64,000 bases of DNA. Origin: HXMU1428-3 sp965215715 (GTDB lineage: Bacteria > Pseudomonadota > Alphaproteobacteria > Rhizobiales > HXMU1428-3). The position numbers were made by a program, and so were the translations under genes. The notes under the pieces were generated by a model. It worked only from the letters and a program-made list of their open reading frames with translations, was not told the DNA's origin and searched no databases. The DNA is taken from positions 1,178,001 through 1,242,000 of the forward strand of contig OZ244129.1 in NCBI GenBank assembly GCA_965215715.1, in the 5' to 3' direction. Shown one piece after another: positions 8,768 to 17,871 of the stretch (the first letter of the stretch is position 1; each line of letters opens with the position of its first letter).

Positions 8768-9583
8768 ATGTTAGATAATAATACGATAAATAATTTATCA
8801 GAAGTTTCGCCAAAAGCAGAAATAGGCTCAAATGTTGAAATAGGTCCCTTTTGTCAGATTGGGCCTGATGTGGTGATTGGTAATAATGTAAAACTTCATT
8901 CTCACATCGTCATTTGTGGTCAAACGACCATTGGTGATGATTGTGAAATTTACCCTTTTGCCTCTCTTGGGAAAATACCGCAAGTTGCTAATTTCCAAGA
9001 CCCTGAGAAAAACAGTAAACTTATCATTGGGTCTAACAATCGTATACGTGAGCATGTCACTATGCACTCAGGAACCAAAGATGGAGGTTGGGTGAGCCGT
9101 GTGGGTGATAATGGGTTGTTCATGGCCGGTTCCCATATTGCTCATGATTGTATTTTGGGTGATGATATCATTTTTGCCAATAACGCAACGCTTGGCGGGC
9201 ATTGCACGATTGGTGATGGGGCAATCTTGGGTGGTCTTACCGCGGTGCATCAGTTTGTACGGATTGGGCGGAAAGCTTTTATTGGTGGCATGTCCGGTGT
9301 TGAGCATGATGTTATTCCTTATGGCATGGCCATTGGTCACCGGGCTGGTCTTGGTGGTTTAAATATTATTGGTTTAAAACGCTCTGGGTTCACGCGTGAA
9401 CAAATTCATGAATTGCGGGCAGCTTACCAAAAAATATTTGCCAATGAAGGCACTTTAAAAGAGCGGATTGATCGGGTTGATGGTGAGTATCAAAATAATG
9501 CCTGTGTCACTGAAATGGTTGAGTTTATTCGTAATGAATCAAGCCGGGCTCTGTGTGTGCCAAGGGAACAAAAAGAACATTAA
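8768..9583 (+). CDS. lpxA: Acyl-ACP--UDP-N-acetylglucosamine O-acyltransferase
   Basis: First step of lipid A synthesis, placing a 3-hydroxyacyl chain on UDP-GlcNAc. The protein is a left-handed beta-helix of hexapeptide repeats (SNVEIGPFCQIGPDVVIG and onward) with the catalytic-histidine region SHIAHDCILGDD and the acyl-binding stretch HVTMHSGT. The C-terminal helical domain (from about residue 195) includes GFTREQIHELRAAY. The length, 271 aa, is usual. It starts 7 bases after fabZ, so the genes are operonic. Confidence 0.96.
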   Translation: MLDNNTINNLSEVSPKAEIGSNVEIGPFCQIGPDVVIGNNVKLHSHIVICGQTTIGDDCEIYPFASLGKIPQVANFQDPEKNSKLIIGSNNRIREHVTMHSGTKDGGWVSRVGDNGLFMAGSHIAHDCILGDDIIFANNATLGGHCTIGDGAILGGLTAVHQFVRIGRKAFIGGMSGVEHDVIPYGMAIGHRAGLGGLNIIGLKRSGFTREQIHELRAAYQKIFANEGTLKERIDRVDGEYQNNACVTEMVEFIRNESSRALCVPREQKEH

Positions 9584-9601
9584 TAAAAGAGTTTTTGGGC
9601 C

Positions 9602-10450
9602 ATGAATGAAATAACAAAAACCAGCCCACTTGGTATTTTGGCTGGCAGTGGTGCCCTACCTCTTTATATTGCACAACGCATGAAAGAAAATGGCCGGCCT
9701 GTGGTTATTGCTGGCATTCATGGTAGTGCGGCACAAGAGATTGAATCTTATAATCATTTTTGGCTGAAATTTGTTCAGTTTGATGCTTTGTTTAAAAAAC
9801 TCAAAGCGCAGAATGTTGAAGACCTGGTCATTATTGGCGGGGTTAAGCGGCCTAAAATTAAAGATGTTAAAATTGATTTTGGCCTCATTCGCAATTTGCC
9901 GTTTATTTTAAGCCTCACCATGGGCGGTGATGATAAGATTTTATCAAGCGTGGTTGATTTCATAGAAAACCAAGGCCTGAGTGTTGTTGGCGCTCATCAA
10001 GTTGTGCCAGAGCTGACCGTACAAGCAGGGGTCTTGACCAAAACCAAACCTTCTAAAACAGACCTGTCCGATATTGATAAAGGCATCACAACAGTTTTGA
10101 ATTTAGGGACCATGGATATTGGTCAGGGAGCTGTTGTGGCGCGTAATTATGTGCTGTGTGTGGAAGCGGCGGAAGGTACAGACCAAATGCTAGAGCGGGC
10201 CAAGGGCTTGCGCCAATGGGGCAGCAAATGGTTAGGGCGCCGCTTTGGGGTTTTGGTCAAGCTGCCTAAACCCAATCAGGAACTGCGCATTGACATGCCA
10301 ACAATTGGGCCCAAAACAGTTGAGATGGTTGCCCAAGCCGGTTTAAGCGGTATTTGTGTGGCTGCCAATCAAGTGTTGATCACGGATAAGCAAAAGACCA
10401 TTGACTTGGCAAATAAATTGGGTTTGTTCATTGTGGGTAAAGAACTTTAA
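9602..10450 (+). CDS. lpxI: UDP-2,3-diacylglucosamine pyrophosphatase LpxI
   Basis: Cleaves UDP-2,3-diacylglucosamine to lipid X and UMP. LpxI is the alphaproteobacterial replacement of LpxH. It is recognised by the DUF1009 architecture: the N-terminal Rossmann-like half (GILAGSGALPLYIA), the MGGDDKIL segment, and the C-terminal half with KGLRQWGSKWLGRR and KLPKPNQELRIDMPTIG. The length, 282 aa, is typical. The placement between lpxA and lpxB is diagnostic and supports the class assignment. It begins 18 bases after lpxA. Confidence 0.93.
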   Translation: MNEITKTSPLGILAGSGALPLYIAQRMKENGRPVVIAGIHGSAAQEIESYNHFWLKFVQFDALFKKLKAQNVEDLVIIGGVKRPKIKDVKIDFGLIRNLPFILSLTMGGDDKILSSVVDFIENQGLSVVGAHQVVPELTVQAGVLTKTKPSKTDLSDIDKGITTVLNLGTMDIGQGAVVARNYVLCVEAAEGTDQMLERAKGLRQWGSKWLGRRFGVLVKLPKPNQELRIDMPTIGPKTVEMVAQAGLSGICVAANQVLITDKQKTIDLANKLGLFIVGKEL

Positions 10451-10469
10451 GCTGTTATGTCTTCATTGC

Positions 10470-11669
10470 ATGAATAAGAACGCACAACCTTTAAAATTTT
10501 TTCTCATTGCTGGGGAGCATTCAGGTGATGCCCTTGGCGGCAAACTTATGGAAGGTTTAAAGGCTGAATGTGAGGGGCATAGCATTCAATTTTTTGGTCT
10601 TGGCGGTGAGGCCATGGAGCAGCAAGGGTTGACCTCTCTCTTTCCTATGGAAGAGGTAGCGGTAATGGGGCCAACTGCAATTCTTGCCAGACTGCCCAAT
10701 CTGATAAAACGGGTTTATCAATGTGTGGACCGTGTGATGGATGTGAACCCTGACGCACTGATCATCATAGATAGCCCTGAATTCACCCATCCGATTGCTA
10801 AGCGGGTGCGCAAAAAAGCCCCGCATATTCCCATTATCAATTATGTCAGCCCGACAATTTGGGCCTGGCGCCCGGGCCGTGCAAAAAAAATGAAACCTTA
10901 TGTGGATGAGGTGTTAGCGCTTTTGCCTTTTGAACCAGACTACCATCAAAAATTGGGTGGCCCGTCATGCCACTATGTTGGTCATCCTCTTATTGAGAAA
11001 AAAACTTGGGTTGAAGCCCTCGACCTTGATGCGTTTGAAGACCAATATGATTTGCAAACGACTAAAAAATCTTTTGTTGTTTTACCTGGCAGCCGCCCGA
11101 ATGAGGTGAAACATCTGTTGGCTCCTTTTGGGGACGTTATTGGCCAGTTGCAAGAAAGCTTAGGCCCTTTGAACCTTTTGTTACCCACGGTTGGCTCAAT
11201 GCGTGCAGCAATAGAAGAGGGGGTCAAACAATGGCCTGCAAAGCCTATCATTGTGACTTCTGATGAGGATAAATATGCCGCTTTTAAATATGCCGATGCC
11301 GCGCTTGCAGCTTCTGGCACGGTGACACTTGAACTGGCCATAACAGGCACACCTATGGTGGTGGCTTATAGATATGATCGATATTTAAAAATCTTAGGGC
11401 CCTTGGTGCAAACTGAAATGATTGCTTTGGCGAATCATATTTTGGGGCAAAAAGCGTTTCCAGAACTTATACAAGAAGTCTGCACGCGGGAAAACATCGT
11501 GCAAAAATTGTTGCCGTTGTTTGATCACAGCTCTCAAGCTTATCAAGATCAAAAGCAACATCTTAACTTGATTGATGAACGCATGTTTGCTGCTGGTAAA
11601 AGCCCCAGCCGCATTGCAGCCAAGCAATGCTTGGAAACAATGCAAATAAGACAAAGCAAATTTTCGTGA
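10470..11669 (+). CDS. lpxB: Lipid-A-disaccharide synthase
   Basis: Joins lipid X to UDP-2,3-diacylglucosamine, giving the beta-1,6 disaccharide of lipid A on the inner face of the inner membrane. Motifs seen: AGEHSGDALGGKLM near the N terminus, YVSPTIWAWRPGRAKKM, PGSRPNEVKHLL, and the sugar-nucleotide site ASGTVTLELAITGTPMVVAYR. The open frame begins inside lpxI at 10401, but conserved sequence starts only after the ATG at 10470 (399 aa), 19 bases after the lpxI stop. It converges tail to tail with gltA, leaving only 12 bases between the stops. Confidence 0.95.
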   Translation: MNKNAQPLKFFLIAGEHSGDALGGKLMEGLKAECEGHSIQFFGLGGEAMEQQGLTSLFPMEEVAVMGPTAILARLPNLIKRVYQCVDRVMDVNPDALIIIDSPEFTHPIAKRVRKKAPHIPIINYVSPTIWAWRPGRAKKMKPYVDEVLALLPFEPDYHQKLGGPSCHYVGHPLIEKKTWVEALDLDAFEDQYDLQTTKKSFVVLPGSRPNEVKHLLAPFGDVIGQLQESLGPLNLLLPTVGSMRAAIEEGVKQWPAKPIIVTSDEDKYAAFKYADAALAASGTVTLELAITGTPMVVAYRYDRYLKILGPLVQTEMIALANHILGQKAFPELIQEVCTRENIVQKLLPLFDHSSQAYQDQKQHLNLIDERMFAAGKSPSRIAAKQCLETMQIRQSKFS

Positions 11670-11681
11670 TAGTGGCTTAGT

Positions 11682-13010
11682 TTAACGATCACTAATTGGC
11701 ACATAGTCACGTGCTGTTGGGCCCGTATAAAGTTGGCGAGGGCGACCGATACGCTGTTGCGGGTCTTCGATCATTTCTTTCCACTGGGCAATCCAACCAA
11801 CTGTGCGTGCCAGTGCGAACAGCACTGTGAACATTTCTGCAGGAAACCCTAGGGCGCGCAGGGTGATGCCGGAATAAAAATCAATGTTTGGATAGAGTTT
11901 TTTCTGAACAAAATACTCATCTTCACGGGCAATGCGCTCTAGTTCCATGGCCACTTGTAGGAGTGGTTCGTTGCGCGTTCCTAGGGCATCTAACACTTCA
12001 TGACATGTTGTTTGCATGACTTTGGCGCGCGGGTCATAATTTTTATAAACGCGGTGACCAAAGCCCATTAAACGGAACGGATCGCTCTTATCTTTGGCGC
12101 GCTGGATATATTCAGGAATGCGGTCTACAGAGCCAATTTCTTCAAGCATGGTCAATGCTGCTTCATTTGCACCGCCATGAGAGGGGCCCCACAAACAAGC
12201 AATGCCGGCTGCAATGCAGGCAAAGGGGTTGGCCCCTGAAGAGCCGGCAAGACGGACAGTTGAGGTGGAGGCGTTTTGTTCATGGTCAGCATGTAAGATG
12301 AAAATGCGGTCCATGGCTCGGGCCAGAACGGGATCATATTTATAATCTTCAGCTGGAACACTAAAACACATATTTAGGAAATTGGCTGAGTAATCAAGCG
12401 AATTTGATGGCGAAACAAAGGGCTGACCGATAGAATATTTATAGGCCATTGCAGCAATGGTTGGCATTTTAGCAATCATGCGCAGGCTGGCGATATCTCT
12501 TTGATGTGGATCAGTAATATCCGTTGAATCGTGATAAAAGGCAGACAGAGCCCCCACGACACCGACCATAATCGCCATTGGGTGCGCATCACGGCGGAAT
12601 CCTTTATAAAAAGAGTGCATTTGTTCATGCAACATGGTGTGGCGCGTGATGCGGTTTTCAAAATCGGAAAATTGGTTGCTGGTGGGCAAATCACCATAAA
12701 GCAGTAAATAACAGGTTTCTAAAAAACTGCCATTTTCGGCCAATTGATCAATTGGGTAACCACGATGAAGCAGCGTGCCTTTGCCACCATCAATATAAGT
12801 GATTTTAGATTCGCAAGAGGCTGTTGATGTAAACCCGGGATCATAAGTAAAGACCCCTGTTTGGCCATAAAGCCGGGAAATATCGATTACATCAGGACCA
12901 ATGGAGCCATTATATACAGGCAATTCATATGAGTTCCCCTGAACCGTGAGCGTACCATCGTCACTGGTGTCATCCAGATTGGTTTCATCTGCAGGTGATT
13001 GAATTGGCAT
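11682..13010 (-). CDS. gltA: Citrate synthase
   Basis: Condenses acetyl-CoA and oxaloacetate, the entry to the TCA cycle. This is the type II (hexameric, Gram-negative) form. The catalytic motifs are present: LWGPSHGGANEAAL and GFGHRVYKNYDPRAKVM with the active histidines, and a C-terminal catalytic-Asp region DFYSGITLRALGFP. The N-terminal small domain with IDGGKGTLLHRGYPIDQLAE is intact. I chose the ATG at 13010, which follows an AAAGGGGA ribosome site (442 aa). The open frame extends to 13091 without conservation. It acts next to the pyruvate dehydrogenase encoded at 40-45 kb. Confidence 0.96.
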   Translation of the reverse strand: MPIQSPADETNLDDTSDDGTLTVQGNSYELPVYNGSIGPDVIDISRLYGQTGVFTYDPGFTSTASCESKITYIDGGKGTLLHRGYPIDQLAENGSFLETCYLLLYGDLPTSNQFSDFENRITRHTMLHEQMHSFYKGFRRDAHPMAIMVGVVGALSAFYHDSTDITDPHQRDIASLRMIAKMPTIAAMAYKYSIGQPFVSPSNSLDYSANFLNMCFSVPAEDYKYDPVLARAMDRIFILHADHEQNASTSTVRLAGSSGANPFACIAAGIACLWGPSHGGANEAALTMLEEIGSVDRIPEYIQRAKDKSDPFRLMGFGHRVYKNYDPRAKVMQTTCHEVLDALGTRNEPLLQVAMELERIAREDEYFVQKKLYPNIDFYSGITLRALGFPAEMFTVLFALARTVGWIAQWKEMIEDPQQRIGRPRQLYTGPTARDYVPISDR

Positions 13011-13323
13011 TATCAATGTCCCCTTTATCTTGCGCAATAAATTATTAGAAACGCTTTTACAAACTCTTTGAAAGTTAGGCATAACATACATTTTTTTTCA
13101 TATGAGTCTATTCAACCATACTGCTAATAAATGAAAAAAATGTTTTATTTCCTTAATCTTAGTCGGTTTTACGCACTAAGATGGCTTAAAATTCACAAAA
13201 AGTGCGAAAAGCGCGCGTGTGCAACCTTAAGTTACTGGTGATTGAACTTGTTAAGGACCTGTATTTTTAGTAAAATATAATAAAAATCGAGCCTAACCCA
13301 TTCATATGAAAGCCACAAAAACG
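13011..13323. other. 313-base gltA-gltX intergenic region
   Basis: This AT-rich space must contain the gltA promoter (minus strand). I see an interrupted inverted repeat, CCTTAA (13225-13230) with TTAAGG (13251-13256), and runs of A and T. I see no convincing -35/-10 pair, no clear terminator behind gltX and no small gene. Confidence 0.4.
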
Positions 13324-14742
13324 CTAAGACTTAAAAAAGGCCTCAATGCGATTTAGTGATTCTTGTTGACCCAGACTGTATAGCACATCATAGATCCCAG
13401 GTGAAACTGAACTTCCGGTGAGGACTGCCCTTAAGGGTGGGGCAATTTGGCCAAATTTTAGGCCCTTGTCAGCCGCAAACTGCTTTAAAAGGCGTTCTAT
13501 CTCATCCTTTTCCCAATTTTGGCAGTTTTCAAGTTCATTTTTAAGGCCGATTAGAATTTCTGGGACCTGATCTTTTCCTAAAGTTTTTGTTGCCTTTGGT
13601 TCAAAGGTTAGCGGGATCGATTGGAATAGATAGCCAGCTGCATTGAGCAATTCGACCAAAGTTTTTGAACGCTCTGACAAAAATGGCAGGGACTGCTTTA
13701 ATGTTTCTAGGTCAATCAATTGCTTGTCAAATGTAAGGTCTTGTCCAAAATCATCTCTTTCAACAAGGTTTGATATTTCAGTCATTAATGCGGTCTCATC
13801 GCTGTTGCGAATATAATGGCCATTGATATGTTGAAGTTTTTCAATATCAAGACGGGCGGGGGCTTTGTTAATGCTTTCTAAGTCAAACCATTCAATTAAT
13901 TTATCCGTCGGGATAATTTCTTCATCGCCATGGGCCCAGCCTAACCGGGCCAAATAGTTGCGCATGGCCTCGGCCAAATAACCCATTGTTTGATATTGTT
14001 CCGCGCCCAATGCGCCATGTCGTTTGGAAAGTTTAGCCCCATCAGGTCCGTGAATAAGCGGAATATGGGCAAATGTTGGCAGGGACCAGCCAAGGGCTTC
14101 ATAAATCTGGATTTGTCTGGCGCAATTTGTCAAATGATCATCACCGCGAATGACATGGGTAATGCCCATATCATGATCATCAACCACGACAGCAAGCATG
14201 TATGTCGGTGTCCCGTCTGAGCGCAGGAGGACCAAATCATCTAATTGATCATTTGCAATGGTCACATCGCCCTGCACTTGATCATGAATGGTCGTACTGC
14301 CCTCTATCGGGGCTTTGAAGCGTACAACGCTTTTGTCTAAAAACTCGACAGCTATGGGTTCATCGCGCCCTGGATAGCGCGCGGCAACGCCGTCCTCGCG
14401 CGCTTTTGATCGAATGGCTTCAATCTCATCCTCACTGGCATAGGAGCGATAGGCTTGGCCGCTTTCAAGCAATTGATTGGCGACCTCAATGTGCCGGTCT
14501 TGTTGGTGGGATTGGAAGATGGGGTCTTCATCTGGTGTTAATTCTAGCCAAGAGAGGCCCTGCTTGATCGCATCGATTGCCTCTTGGGTGGAGCGGGCTT
14601 TGTCTGTGTCTTCAATGCGTAATAAAAACTTGCCCTGATTGGCGCGGGCAAAGGCCCAGTTAAACAGCGCTGTGCGTGCACCGCCAATGTGCAAAAAGCC
14701 TGTGGGGCTTGGGGCAAAACGAGTAACCACTGTGTCAGACAT
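13324..14742 (-). CDS. gltX: Glutamate--tRNA ligase
   Basis: Charges tRNA with glutamate (in many alphaproteobacteria the charging of tRNA-Gln also begins with a GluRS). It is a class I synthetase: the HIGH-type motif appears as APSPTGFLHIGGARTALFN at the N terminus, and the KMSKS-type motif as GAKLSKRHGA at about residue 250. The anticodon-binding C-terminal half is present. The ATG at 14742 is preceded by AGGAG and gives 472 aa; upstream in-frame codons to 14823 are not conserved. It is divergent from comEC. Confidence 0.95.
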   Translation of the reverse strand: MSDTVVTRFAPSPTGFLHIGGARTALFNWAFARANQGKFLLRIEDTDKARSTQEAIDAIKQGLSWLELTPDEDPIFQSHQQDRHIEVANQLLESGQAYRSYASEDEIEAIRSKAREDGVAARYPGRDEPIAVEFLDKSVVRFKAPIEGSTTIHDQVQGDVTIANDQLDDLVLLRSDGTPTYMLAVVVDDHDMGITHVIRGDDHLTNCARQIQIYEALGWSLPTFAHIPLIHGPDGAKLSKRHGALGAEQYQTMGYLAEAMRNYLARLGWAHGDEEIIPTDKLIEWFDLESINKAPARLDIEKLQHINGHYIRNSDETALMTEISNLVERDDFGQDLTFDKQLIDLETLKQSLPFLSERSKTLVELLNAAGYLFQSIPLTFEPKATKTLGKDQVPEILIGLKNELENCQNWEKDEIERLLKQFAADKGLKFGQIAPPLRAVLTGSSVSPGIYDVLYSLGQQESLNRIEAFFKS

Positions 14743-14825
14743 ATAGGCTCCTAAAGATATAAAAGCACCTGATAGCATAGGAAAAAGGGCAGCGGGAGTC
14801 AGTTGTTGTGTTTTCTTTGACAAAA

Positions 14826-14854
14826 TTGACAGTTCTTAAAAGGAGGGCCAAAAT
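14826..14854 (+). promoter_or_regulatory. Probable comEC promoter
   Basis: TTGACA (14826-14831) and CAAAAT (14849-14854) are separated by 17 bases, reading toward comEC. A second TTGACA lies at 14817-14822. The -10 is imperfect. The site is in the divergent gltX/comEC space. Confidence 0.4.
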
Positions 14855-14883
14855 AACCCTGTGTTTGGGGGAAAGCAACGGGT

Positions 14884-17013
14884 ATGGCCAAAGCGTTTAA
14901 GCAGTTGTTTTTTAAATGGATGTCTGGCACCCAGAAAGATGATGCTTTTGAAGCATCTCTAATATCTCCTCAAGCAGCTCATGTTGGTAATTTGCCATGG
15001 GGGCTGTTGTTCATTGCCACTGGCATTGCCCTTTATTTCTCTGTGCCTTTTGAAGGCTCAAGTGGTTTTACAGCTTTGATGTTCATTGGCTTAACTGCCT
15101 TATGGGCTTTTAGCGATAAACAGCGCCATCTTCACATTTTGCTTAGCCTTTGTTTGTTGGTATTATTTGGCTATGGCTTGGCTTTGTTTCGCACGCATGC
15201 GGTTAAAACGCCTTTGCTGGCGCAAGCTTCTCATTCCTATTCTTTGACTATGATGATTGAACAAGCTGTTCCTGTTGTGCGCAATCGTATGCGGTATACA
15301 GGCAAAGTGCTTTCTTTATCAGGCCGCTCAGTCAAACCTCCAAAGCGCATCCGCCTATCTGCCCCAGACCAGGGCCCACGTTTCGTTTATGGAGATGTGG
15401 TTTGTGTTCGAGCTGTTCTTTCAAGGCCAAAAGGGCCGGAACGTCCGGGCGGGTATGATCAAGGCTGGTCTCTATGGTTTCATCAAATTGGAGGCACGGG
15501 GTTTAGTGTCAGTCCGCTTAAACATTGCAAACCGAATTTGTCTGTTCCTCATTCTGTTTGGGCGAATTTAATTGCTACAATTAGGAATAGCATTGCTTTG
15601 CGTCTTGATCACGGTTTGCACGAGCGTGAGCAAGCCCTGGCACGTGCCTTTATTTTGGGTGATCGAGGGCGAATTGAGAGAGATGATATTGAAGCTTTGA
15701 GGGGGGCGGGGCTTGGTCATTTGCTGGCCATTTCTGGTTTGCATATGGTGGCCTTTGCGGGCACGTTGTTTTTTCTGGTGCGTGCTGGGTTGGCTTTGTT
15801 TCCCCGCCTGGCCGAAGAATACCCGATTAAAAAATGGGCTGCAGTGGCCGCTTTTTTAGGTGGGGGACTTTATTTTTTAATCTCGGGCCAGTCCATTCCC
15901 ACTCAACGGGCGTTTTTAATGATCTCGATTGTCTTTCTGGCGATTATGGTGGAGCGACCGGCATTGACTTTGCGCAATGTGGGCTTGGCAGCTCTTGTCA
16001 TTTTAGTCCTGCGCCCTGAAAGCTTGTTTAGCCCGGGTTTTCAGATGTCGTTTGCAGCGGTCACAGCTTTGATTGTTGCTTATGAGATTAATTTAAGATA
16101 TGCGCCGTTTTCAAAATTAAGAGAGCAGTTTGCATTTATTGGATGGTTTAAGCCGCTTTACTATTTGATTGGCATTTGCTTCACCAGCTTGATTGCCACA
16201 TTGGCAACCGCGCCATTTGCCATTTATCACTTTCAGCAAATTTCCTATATGGGCCCGATTGGCAATATGCTTGCGATCCCACTTTTCACATTCCTCGTCA
16301 TGCCCTTTGCTGTGCTCAGCTTATGTTTGATGCTATTCGGGCTTGAAGGGGTCAGCCTTTATCTCCTGTCCACCTCCATTGATATGTTGCTGGCCACAGC
16401 CCATTGGACATCAAGCTTTGAGCCTTCTTTGTTGCGCATTGGGGCCATTCACCCGCGCGCTCTTGTCTTGTTTTGCCTGGCAAGCCTTTTTGTTTTGTTT
16501 GCTAGCAAACGTTTGAAACTTTTCTCACTTGTGCTTTTTGCTTTGGCTTTCATAACTGCAAAACCAGAACAACGGCCAGATATTTATGTTAACAGCAAAG
16601 GTGATGTTATGGCTGTGCGCGGGATGGATGAAAAACTGTACGCGCCTGATGGACGCAAGGGAGCATTTATTTTGTTTCATTGGCTGAAAGCTGATGGCGA
16701 TGGGCGAGCGCCGGTTGATATTCGTCATCACTCAACCGTTTCTTGCGATGAAGCAGCCTGCTCAGCTCAGGTCAAAGGGCTGACTGTGACTTTGCTAAAA
16801 AACATTATGGCGTTGGAAGAAGAATGCAAAAGCGCAGATATTATCGTTTACAAAAGAACAATCAGCCGCCAATGCAAACACCCCCAGCTGATCTTGTCAA
16901 AAGCTGAGTTGGAACGGTTTGGCGCGCACACCATTTACATTGAAAACAAAAAAATAAGGACAGAGCGCGCCAATCAAACCCGCCAATATCGCATTTGGGC
17001 AACAGGTGGTTAG
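14884..17013 (+). CDS. comEC: ComEC/Rec2 family DNA-uptake channel protein
   Basis: Inner-membrane protein proposed to carry single-stranded DNA into the cell during transformation. The N-terminal region has two to three membrane segments and a soluble DUF4131-like part (about residues 90-230). The Competence domain follows (about 245-540), with RAFILGDRGRIERDDIEALRG-type sequence leading into GLGHLLAISGLHM, then many hydrophobic helices. The C-terminal ~170 residues are soluble and begin RPDIYVNSKGDVMAVRG. They lack the zinc-ligand motifs of the metallo-beta-lactamase domain seen in Bacillus ComEC. Short forms like this are common in alphaproteobacteria. It converges with lexA, with 5 bases between the stops. 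Confidence 0.88.
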   Translation: MAKAFKQLFFKWMSGTQKDDAFEASLISPQAAHVGNLPWGLLFIATGIALYFSVPFEGSSGFTALMFIGLTALWAFSDKQRHLHILLSLCLLVLFGYGLALFRTHAVKTPLLAQASHSYSLTMMIEQAVPVVRNRMRYTGKVLSLSGRSVKPPKRIRLSAPDQGPRFVYGDVVCVRAVLSRPKGPERPGGYDQGWSLWFHQIGGTGFSVSPLKHCKPNLSVPHSVWANLIATIRNSIALRLDHGLHEREQALARAFILGDRGRIERDDIEALRGAGLGHLLAISGLHMVAFAGTLFFLVRAGLALFPRLAEEYPIKKWAAVAAFLGGGLYFLISGQSIPTQRAFLMISIVFLAIMVERPALTLRNVGLAALVILVLRPESLFSPGFQMSFAAVTALIVAYEINLRYAPFSKLREQFAFIGWFKPLYYLIGICFTSLIATLATAPFAIYHFQQISYMGPIGNMLAIPLFTFLVMPFAVLSLCLMLFGLEGVSLYLLSTSIDMLLATAHWTSSFEPSLLRIGAIHPRALVLFCLASLFVLFASKRLKLFSLVLFALAFITAKPEQRPDIYVNSKGDVMAVRGMDEKLYAPDGRKGAFILFHWLKADGDGRAPVDIRHHSTVSCDEAACSAQVKGLTVTLLKNIMALEEECKSADIIVYKRTISRQCKHPQLILSKAELERFGAHTIYIENKKIRTERANQTRQYRIWATGG

Positions 17014-17018
17014 CAATG

Positions 17019-17705
17019 CTAATGATACCGGCGCATTAATCCGATTAGTTGTCCTTGCACCTGTACTTGGTCGGCAGGGAACTGGCGGGGTGGGTAGGCT
17101 GGGTTGGCAGCGACCAATTCAACAACACCGCCTTTTTTATAAATCTTTTTCAATGTTGCCTCTTCCTCTTCAGGAATAAAGGCCACTACAATATCGCCGT
17201 TTTGGGCGCTGGCGGTTTCTTTAATCAAAACGGTGTCGCCATCAAGGATGCCTTCCTCAATCATTGAATCACCGTGCACTTCAAGCGCGTAATGAGCACC
17301 AGCACCCAGCATATCTGGGGAGACAACCACATCTGAATTATGGTCTTGTATCGCAGAGATTGGCACACCGGCCGCAATGCGCCCCATTACAGGCACTTCA
17401 ACCCCGCCGATTGCGCCTGTGTCAGATGTGAAAGGCACCACATTATCTTTGCTCGCAGCCCCGGCATCTGCAACGGTTGGTGTTGAGGCGGCATCGGGGA
17501 GTTTTAAGATTTCTAAGGCGCGCGCTCTATGGGCCAGGCGGCGAATGAAGCCGCGTTCTTCTAGGGCTGTGATTAACCGATGAATGCCAGATTTGGATTT
17601 GAGATCCAGCGCTTCCTTCATTTCTTCAAAAGAAGGCGATACCCCGGTTTCTTGCACACGGGTATGAATAAACATCAATAAATCTTTTTGCTTTTTCGTT
17701 AGCAT
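17019..17705 (-). CDS. lexA: LexA repressor
   Basis: SOS repressor that cleaves itself when RecA filaments form. The N-terminal winged helix-turn-helix (about residues 1-65) includes SPSFEEMKEALDLKSKSGIHRL. The cleavage site is the AAG-V junction within GRIAAGVPIS. The catalytic serine sits in GDSMIEEGILDGD and the lysine in EATLKKIYK. The linker of about 35 residues between the domains is longer than in E. coli, as usual in alphaproteobacteria, and the total is 228 aa. Its promoter carries a perfect class-type SOS box (17809-17823), so the gene is autoregulated although it lies just downstream of moeA. Confidence 0.96.
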   Translation of the reverse strand: MLTKKQKDLLMFIHTRVQETGVSPSFEEMKEALDLKSKSGIHRLITALEERGFIRRLAHRARALEILKLPDAASTPTVADAGAASKDNVVPFTSDTGAIGGVEVPVMGRIAAGVPISAIQDHNSDVVVSPDMLGAGAHYALEVHGDSMIEEGILDGDTVLIKETASAQNGDIVVAFIPEEEEATLKKIYKKGGVVELVAANPAYPPRQFPADQVQVQGQLIGLMRRYH

Positions 17706-17729
17706 CGCGTTGGACCCTTTAATTCATTT

Positions 17730-17768
17730 GTTGGCAAAAGTCTTGCTGGTGTTGGCAAAAGTTTTGCT
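17730..17768. repeat. Tandem 18-base palindromic repeat in the lexA leader
   Basis: GTTGGCAAAAGTCTTGCT (17730-17747) recurs as GTTGGCAAAAGTTTTGCT (17751-17768), with one difference and a 21-base period (two helical turns). The second copy contains the perfect palindrome GCAAAAGTTTTGC (17755-17767). The repeats sit between the SOS promoter and the lexA start codon. They could be an operator for a second regulator or two RNA hairpins. Confidence 0.6.
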
Positions 17769-17799
17769 AGTTCATCATAAATAGGTACGAATCAAGAAC

Positions 17800-17828
17800 A
17801 CTTTACATGTTCTCATGATGTTCTGCAA
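17800..17828 (-). promoter_or_regulatory. lexA promoter with SOS box
   Basis: On the minus strand TTGCAG (17828-17823) and TAAAGT (17805-17800) are separated by exactly 17 bases. The spacer contains GAAC-N7-GAAC (17823-17809; + strand GTTC TCATGAT GTTC), the LexA operator of alphaproteobacteria. A LexA dimer here would block RNA polymerase directly. Confidence 0.85.
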
Positions 17829-17871
17829 GGGGGAGCAATATTTATTCAAGCAAATATAGGGGGAAAGGTTA

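Noticed and set aside
14884..17013. comEC as a truncated pseudogene lacking its metallo-beta-lactamase domain
   Set aside because: The C-terminal part is a continuous soluble domain with conserved-looking sequence, and short ComEC proteins of this type are usual in alphaproteobacteria.
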